Origin: Flammeovirgaceae bacterium
GTDB taxonomy: Bacteria; Bacteroidota; Bacteroidia; Cytophagales; Cyclobacteriaceae
Assembly (NCBI GenBank): GCA_947457025.1
Contig: CANGUI010000053.1
Location: forward strand, 1 to 9,170
Direction: 5' to 3'
Length of the DNA stretch: 9,170 nucleotides
Position 1 is the stretch's first letter. Each line of letters opens with the position of its first letter. Below, one piece after another: positions 5,588-9,170 of the stretch. Both the position numbers and the translations under genes were made by a program. The notes beneath the pieces were generated by a model, which worked only from the letters and a program-made list of their open reading frames with translations, was not told the DNA's origin and searched no databases.

Positions 5588-8407
5588 ATGCGACTTGGAT
5601 TTCTTTTTCTTTTCCTGTTGATCGAGGGGGTGGCCATAGCCCAAATCGATGGGCTGCTGAACCGGGCCAAAGACCGGATCAAGCGAAACGTGCGCGAAGC
5701 CACGGTGAACAAAGCAGATGCTGAGCGCGACCGCATCGACTCCACGGACTTCAACTTTGCCGTTTCCGTTATTGATAATGCCGGGATGATGAACATCCGC
5801 GATGTGGAAGAGCGGCTGGTGAAGGCCGGTAGTACGGCGGTGAACCTGCTCATAAAAAATGACGGCGAAACCACACCCGCCCAGGAATGCCGCAATTTAC
5901 TGAGCGTGGCTCAGCGACTGCAGGAAACCCGAAGGTACAAAATGGCTGAGTCCGCGTTTGTCACTGCGCGTGCCGCATACGAAGCAGCGGATCTGACCAA
6001 TAATATTAATTACAGCAAAGTGTTTTCCGACCTGGGGTTGCTGTATGCTGCCACCGGGCGCTATAACCTGGCCGCCCAATTCACCGAGCAGGCGTTGGAT
6101 CTCCGCAGCCGCACCCTCTCCGAGACCCATTTCGCGTACGCGGCAGGACTCAATAACCGCGCCTCGCTATACCAGGATCTGGCCTATTACAATGAATCTG
6201 AAAAAGATTTCGCACAGGCGGGGCAACTGGTGAAAAATTTAAAAGGTGAAATGAGCGAGGAGTATACCCTGGTGCTCAACAACGAATCGGTCTTGTTGGC
6301 CGAGCTGGGCCGCTTCGATGAAGCCGTGCAAAAGTTACAGCAAGCGATCCGGATCATTGAGGCCACCAAAGGTTCAAAGCTGCGCAACCAGGTGATTTAC
6401 CAATCGAACCTCGCCTCCATGTTCCAGCGAACCGGCAAGCAGGCTGAAGCAGAAGCCATCTACCTGCGGCTGGAGAAAAATCTCGGTACCGCGAGTCCGT
6501 ATTATCCCGGCATATTAAATAGCCTCGGGTTGCTCTACGCGGATCTCAGGCAGGCGGTCAAAGCAGAAGACTATCTGAAGCACGCGGCCCAGCTTTATAA
6601 AACGAAATTCAATGGTGAGAACAATCCCTTTTTTGCCAAAGCCACGGCTGACCTTGGTTGGTTCTACCGCGCCGCCGGCCGGTATGCCGAGGCGGAGCCG
6701 CTGCTGATCAAGGCCCTCGCCATTCGCGAACAAACCCTGGGTATTGATCATCCGGATTACATCCGCAACAAAGAAGAACTGGCTATTGTATACTGGAAGA
6801 CGAAAACGTGGGACAAAGCCTACGCGCTCTACAAGCCGGTGATGGACAAGACGATTGACTTCATCAACAACTACTTCCCCCCGATGAGTGAGGCTGAAAA
6901 AACCAAGTATTGGGACCTGACCTCACCGCGGTTTCAACGGTTCTACAATTTTGCCTGCGATGCCCGTCAGGCGCTGCCCACGGTGGTGAACGACGTCTTT
7001 GATTATCAGACAGCCACAAAAGCCCTGCTGTTCAACGCTACCAACAAAGTGAAGCAAACCATTCTGCGCAGCGGCAACATTCCGTTGATTCAGGACTACC
7101 TGAGTTGGCTGGATACGAAGGAGTCGCTGGCACGTTACTACGCATTATCGAAAGAGGAACTCCGGGAAGCCGGCATTAAGATTGATTCCGTTCAGCGCGT
7201 GGCCAACCAAATGGAGAAATCGCTGAGCGAGCGCTCGAAAGATTTTTCAGCGGGTTACTCCACCCGGAAGATCAGTTTCACTGAAATCCAAACTGCACTG
7301 ACGGAAACCGAAGCCGTACTGGAAATCATCCGGATACGGAAATTTGATCAGGACCTCACAGCCGACTCGCGCTATGTGGTGCTGGCGATCGCCAAAGCAG
7401 ATAAACAGCCACGCCTGGTGATCCTCGAAAACGGCCAGCAGCTCGAAACACGTTTTGCCAAGTTCTATCGCAATGCCATCCAGCAAAAAACGGCCGATGC
7501 CATTTCTTATGAAAACTACTTCCAGCCGATTGAGCCCCTCGTCTCCGGCAAGAAGACACTTTACGTCTCTCCCGATGGCGTTTACAACCAGATCAACCTG
7601 GCAACGTTGCGTAAGCCATCCGGCGTTTTTTTGATCAACCAATTCGACTGGGTGATGGTGGGCAACTCCAAAGACCTCCTGACACTGAAATCGCCCGGAG
7701 GCGGGCCAGTCAGCAAAGAAGCTGCCCTGCTTGGTTTTCCGGAATATGGCGGTGCTGCCGTAGCTCCGCTGCCGGGCACGAAAACCGAACTCGACAACAT
7801 CAGCCGCATTTTGAAAACCGGTGGCTATAGCATACGGCAATGGATGCAGAGGGAAGCCAGCGAAAGTGCACTTAAATCCCTGAAGGCTCCCGGGCTGTTG
7901 CACATTGCTACGCATGGGTATTTTCTGAAGGATGTGGAAAAAGGTGGAAACGCATTGGGTGGGAATCTGGAAAATGCAAAAGAAAATGCACTACTCCGCT
8001 CGGGCCTGATGCTCGCCGGAGCTGCCGCCACCGTAAGTGGTGAGCAGGACCAGACGATGAACAGCAACGACAACGGAATTCTCACGGCATACGAAGCGAT
8101 GAACCTGAATCTCGAAGGGACCGGCCTGGTCGTGCTGAGCGCCTGCGAAACGGGTTTAGGCGACGTGAAAAACGGTGAGGGCGTCTATGGTTTGCAGCGC
8201 GCCTTTCAGGTAGCAGGTGCACAAGCCCTGATCATGAGCCTGTGGAAAGTAGACGATGCTGCCACCCAGCAGCTGATGACCAGCTTTTATACGAACTGGG
8301 CAAAGACGGGCGACAAACTGAAATCTTTCAAACAGGCGCAACTGCAATTGATGACCAAATACAAAGAGCCATATTACTGGGGTGCATTTGTGATGATGGG
8401 GATGTAA
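5588..8407 (+). CDS. Exported TPR-CHAT caspase-like protease
   Basis: A 939-residue protein. A signal peptide (MRLGFLFLFLLIEGVAIA, cleavage before Gln19) directs it to the periplasm or beyond. About seven tetratricopeptide-type helical repeats follow, at roughly 141-176, 182-215, 225-259, 269-299, 305-341, 347-385 and 389-425, e.g. LGLLYAATGRYNLAAQ and LGWFYRAAGRYAEAEP. A helical linker covers 430-560. The CHAT domain runs from about 570 to 939, with catalytic His776 in LLHIATHGYF and Cys853 in VLSACETGLGD, then GEGVYGLQRAFQVAGAQ and SLWKVDD. Both dyad residues are present, so peptidase activity is plausible; TPRs usually bind partners. CHAT proteases in some bacteria are cell-death or defence effectors, but those are cytosolic, whereas this one carries an export signal. 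It starts 2 bases after the isomerase stop and probably shares its transcript. The substrate is unknown. Confidence 0.92.
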   Translation: MRLGFLFLFLLIEGVAIAQIDGLLNRAKDRIKRNVREATVNKADAERDRIDSTDFNFAVSVIDNAGMMNIRDVEERLVKAGSTAVNLLIKNDGETTPAQECRNLLSVAQRLQETRRYKMAESAFVTARAAYEAADLTNNINYSKVFSDLGLLYAATGRYNLAAQFTEQALDLRSRTLSETHFAYAAGLNNRASLYQDLAYYNESEKDFAQAGQLVKNLKGEMSEEYTLVLNNESVLLAELGRFDEAVQKLQQAIRIIEATKGSKLRNQVIYQSNLASMFQRTGKQAEAEAIYLRLEKNLGTASPYYPGILNSLGLLYADLRQAVKAEDYLKHAAQLYKTKFNGENNPFFAKATADLGWFYRAAGRYAEAEPLLIKALAIREQTLGIDHPDYIRNKEELAIVYWKTKTWDKAYALYKPVMDKTIDFINNYFPPMSEAEKTKYWDLTSPRFQRFYNFACDARQALPTVVNDVFDYQTATKALLFNATNKVKQTILRSGNIPLIQDYLSWLDTKESLARYYALSKEELREAGIKIDSVQRVANQMEKSLSERSKDFSAGYSTRKISFTEIQTALTETEAVLEIIRIRKFDQDLTADSRYVVLAIAKADKQPRLVILENGQQLETRFAKFYRNAIQQKTADAISYENYFQPIEPLVSGKKTLYVSPDGVYNQINLATLRKPSGVFLINQFDWVMVGNSKDLLTLKSPGGGPVSKEAALLGFPEYGGAAVAPLPGTKTELDNISRILKTGGYSIRQWMQREASESALKSLKAPGLLHIATHGYFLKDVEKGGNALGGNLENAKENALLRSGLMLAGAAATVSGEQDQTMNSNDNGILTAYEAMNLNLEGTGLVVLSACETGLGDVKNGEGVYGLQRAFQVAGAQALIMSLWKVDDAATQQLMTSFYTNWAKTGDKLKSFKQAQLQLMTKYKEPYYWGAFVMMGM

Positions 8408-8448
8408 AGACAAAGATGGACGTGTTGGATAGAGTATGATGACCGCTC

Positions 8449-8462
8449 AATCCTTCAGGGTT
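8449..8462. repeat. Weak REP-like hairpin remnant
   Basis: AATCC at 8449-8453 pairs with GGGTT at 8458-8462 (one G-T wobble) around TTCA. It resembles the TTC-looped hairpin at 9068-9084 and has the same orientation as the right-hand module. It lies 41 bases after the CHAT stop codon. The rest of 8408-8527 shows no gene and no other strong stem; it may be a decayed copy of the same repeat family. Confidence 0.35.
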
Positions 8463-8527
8463 ATGGATTTGTTGCTCAGTAACGTGGCATCCAGTGCTTT
8501 CGGGATTCTCCACGGGCAGGCGATGAA

Positions 8528-8610
8528 CGATCCCGGAGGGATCGAATATGAATACGCCTGGATGAAATCCAGGGTGGTGAGAAAAACAAAACGGAACCGC
8601 GGAGCGGTTC
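8528..8610 (+). repeat. Left three-hairpin REP-like module
   Basis: Three perfect 7-bp hairpins, each 17 bases long: CGATCCC-GGA-GGGATCG (8528-8544), CCTGGAT-GAA-ATCCAGG (8557-8573) and GAACCGC-GGA-GCGGTTC (8594-8610). The spacers are 12 and 20 bases, the second containing GAGAAAAAC. The module ends 8 bases before the transposase ATG. It is the mirror image, in order, spacing and loop type, of the module at 9068-9149. Likely a recognition end for the transposase (inference); the last hairpin could also hide the ribosome binding region. Confidence 0.8.
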
Positions 8611-8618
8611 AATACACT

Positions 8619-9065
8619 ATGAGTACGTATACACAAATACTTTATCAAATCGTGTTTGGCACAAAACATCGCGAACCCACGCTGGAAGCAGCGGGTAGGC
8701 CGGAGCTTTTTCGGTACATCAGCGGACTATTGGAAAACAAGAAATGCCACGTTTATCAAATCAACGGAGTAGCAGATCATCTCCACATTTTATTGGCGCT
8801 TCATCCTTCAGTTGCACTATCGGAACTGGTAAAGGATATTAAACTTTCAAGCACAAAGTTGATTAAGGAGAAACTCTTGTTTCCAAGGTTTTCTGGGTGG
8901 CAGGAAGGCTATGGGGCGTTTACCTACGCCACTGACAGAAAACAAACGTTAATAAATTATATCCGAAATCAGGAGGTACACCACCGGAAAAAGTCATTTC
9001 GCGATGAGTATGTAGAGTTGCTCGATGAACATCACGTAGACTTTGATGAGAAGTATTTGCTATGA
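8619..9065 (+). CDS. REP-associated tyrosine transposase (IS200/RAYT, Y1 HUH family)
   Basis: A 148-residue single-domain HUH nuclease that would cut and rejoin single-stranded DNA at hairpins. The N terminus MSTYTQILYQIVFGTKHRE is the usual first strand. The metal-binding HUH motif is DHLHILL with His54 and His56. The GWQEGYGAFTY segment (93-103) and the helix LINYIRNQEVHH, with catalytic Tyr114 and Gln118, follow. The full length fits the short Y1 family, and all key residues are present. The frame is open back to 8436, but that part runs through the hairpin repeats and is not protein-like; ATG 8619 starts the conserved domain. Hairpins stand directly before the start and after the stop, as expected for a RAYT locus. 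The hairpin 8 bases upstream may limit translation, as is known for the IS200 transposase leader (analogy, not shown). Confidence 0.9.
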   Translation: MSTYTQILYQIVFGTKHREPTLEAAGRPELFRYISGLLENKKCHVYQINGVADHLHILLALHPSVALSELVKDIKLSSTKLIKEKLLFPRFSGWQEGYGAFTYATDRKQTLINYIRNQEVHHRKKSFRDEYVELLDEHHVDFDEKYLL

Positions 9066-9067
9066 TT

Positions 9068-9149
9068 CAACCCCTTCGGGGTTGTGGGTTTTTCCTCTGG
9101 GTCCGGGCACTCCATGCCCGGTAACCTCGATTGAATCCCTCCGGGATTC
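9068..9149 (-). repeat. Right three-hairpin REP-like module
   Basis: Three perfect hairpins: CAACCCC-TTC-GGGGTTG (9068-9084), CCGGGCA-CTCCA-TGCCCGG (9103-9121) and GAATCCC-TCC-GGGATTC (9133-9149), with spacers of 18 and 11 bases. Read on the minus strand the order, spacing and loop types (GGA, then TGGAG, then GAA) mirror the left module, including a spacer with GAGGAAAAAC. The first hairpin starts 2 bases after the transposase stop and is followed shortly by five T (9089-9093), so it might also end transcription. That role is weakly supported because TGTGGG separates stem and T-run. Confidence 0.8.
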
Positions 9150-9170
9150 ATCAGTCGTACCAAAAAGGTG

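Larger units (their letters stand above)
8528..9149 (+). mobile_element. Compact RAYT/REP unit
   Basis: A single short Y1 transposase gene lies between two inverted three-hairpin modules, with 8 bases between the left module and the ATG and 2 bases between the stop and the right module. The outermost hairpins share the 13-mer ATCCCGGAGGGAT in opposite orientation. This matches the known layout of REP-associated tyrosine transposase genes flanked by inverted REPs, and differs from classical insertion sequences in having no long terminal repeats or visible target duplication. Such units are usually domesticated and stay at one locus while short REP elements spread. Exact outer ends are uncertain because the window stops 21 bases after the right module. 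Confidence 0.65.

Noticed and set aside
5588..8407. Craspase-type CRISPR-associated TPR-CHAT protein
   Set aside because: No CRISPR array or Cas effector is in the window and the protein has a signal peptide, which does not fit a cytosolic CRISPR partner.
8436..8618. N-terminal extension of the transposase
   Set aside because: This part is the hairpin repeat region and gives a non-conserved peptide. The domain begins at the ATG at 8619.
8528..9149. CRISPR array
   Set aside because: The palindromic units are not identical direct repeats with regular unique spacers, and they flank a transposase in inverted orientation.

Overview
The window looks like chromosomal DNA from a member of the Bacteroidota, probably a Cytophagales-type bacterium. 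This rests on protein style (TlpA-type exported thiol protein, signal peptides ending in an A|Q-like junction, a large TPR-CHAT protein, a Bacteroidota-style RsmB-like N terminus), on the lack of clear Shine-Dalgarno sequences, and on two candidate promoters of the Bacteroidota type (-7 box TAnnTTTG). The genus assignment is inference; no database was searched.

Left part (1-1631): an edge stretch without a clear gene, a promoter candidate, and a gene for an exported TlpA/thioredoxin-fold protein (249-1010). A gene-free region of about 440 bases follows. It holds a strongly self-complementary, non-coding-looking element (about 1020-1279, with a perfect 11-bp hairpin) and a second promoter candidate. 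A tiny one-helix membrane protein (1479-1631) then sits 5 bases before the next gene.

Middle (1637-4497): a PaaN-type aldehyde dehydrogenase of the phenylacetate pathway (1637-3304) faces an RsmB/NOP-family RNA cytosine-5 methyltransferase on the minus strand (4497-3307, GTG start). Their stop codons are separated by only 2 bases.

Right part (4498-8407): a divergent intergenic region carries a compact array of four hairpins (4581-4666), which also has an alternative long-range pairing. It precedes a Tat-exported hydroxypyruvate-isomerase-like TIM-barrel protein (4686-5585). Two bases later begins a 939-residue exported TPR-CHAT (caspase-like) protein with an intact His/Cys dyad (5588-8407). 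The tight spacing implies one transcript and two envelope-directed products.

Right end (8408-9170): a short HUH/Y1 transposase of the RAYT/IS200 type (8619-9065) is enclosed by two mirror-image copies of a three-hairpin module (8528-8610 and 9068-9149). It looks like a compact REP-transposase unit. A further, weaker hairpin remnant lies to its left. This mirrored arrangement, and the structured leader before the isomerase-CHAT pair, are the most interesting items in the window.
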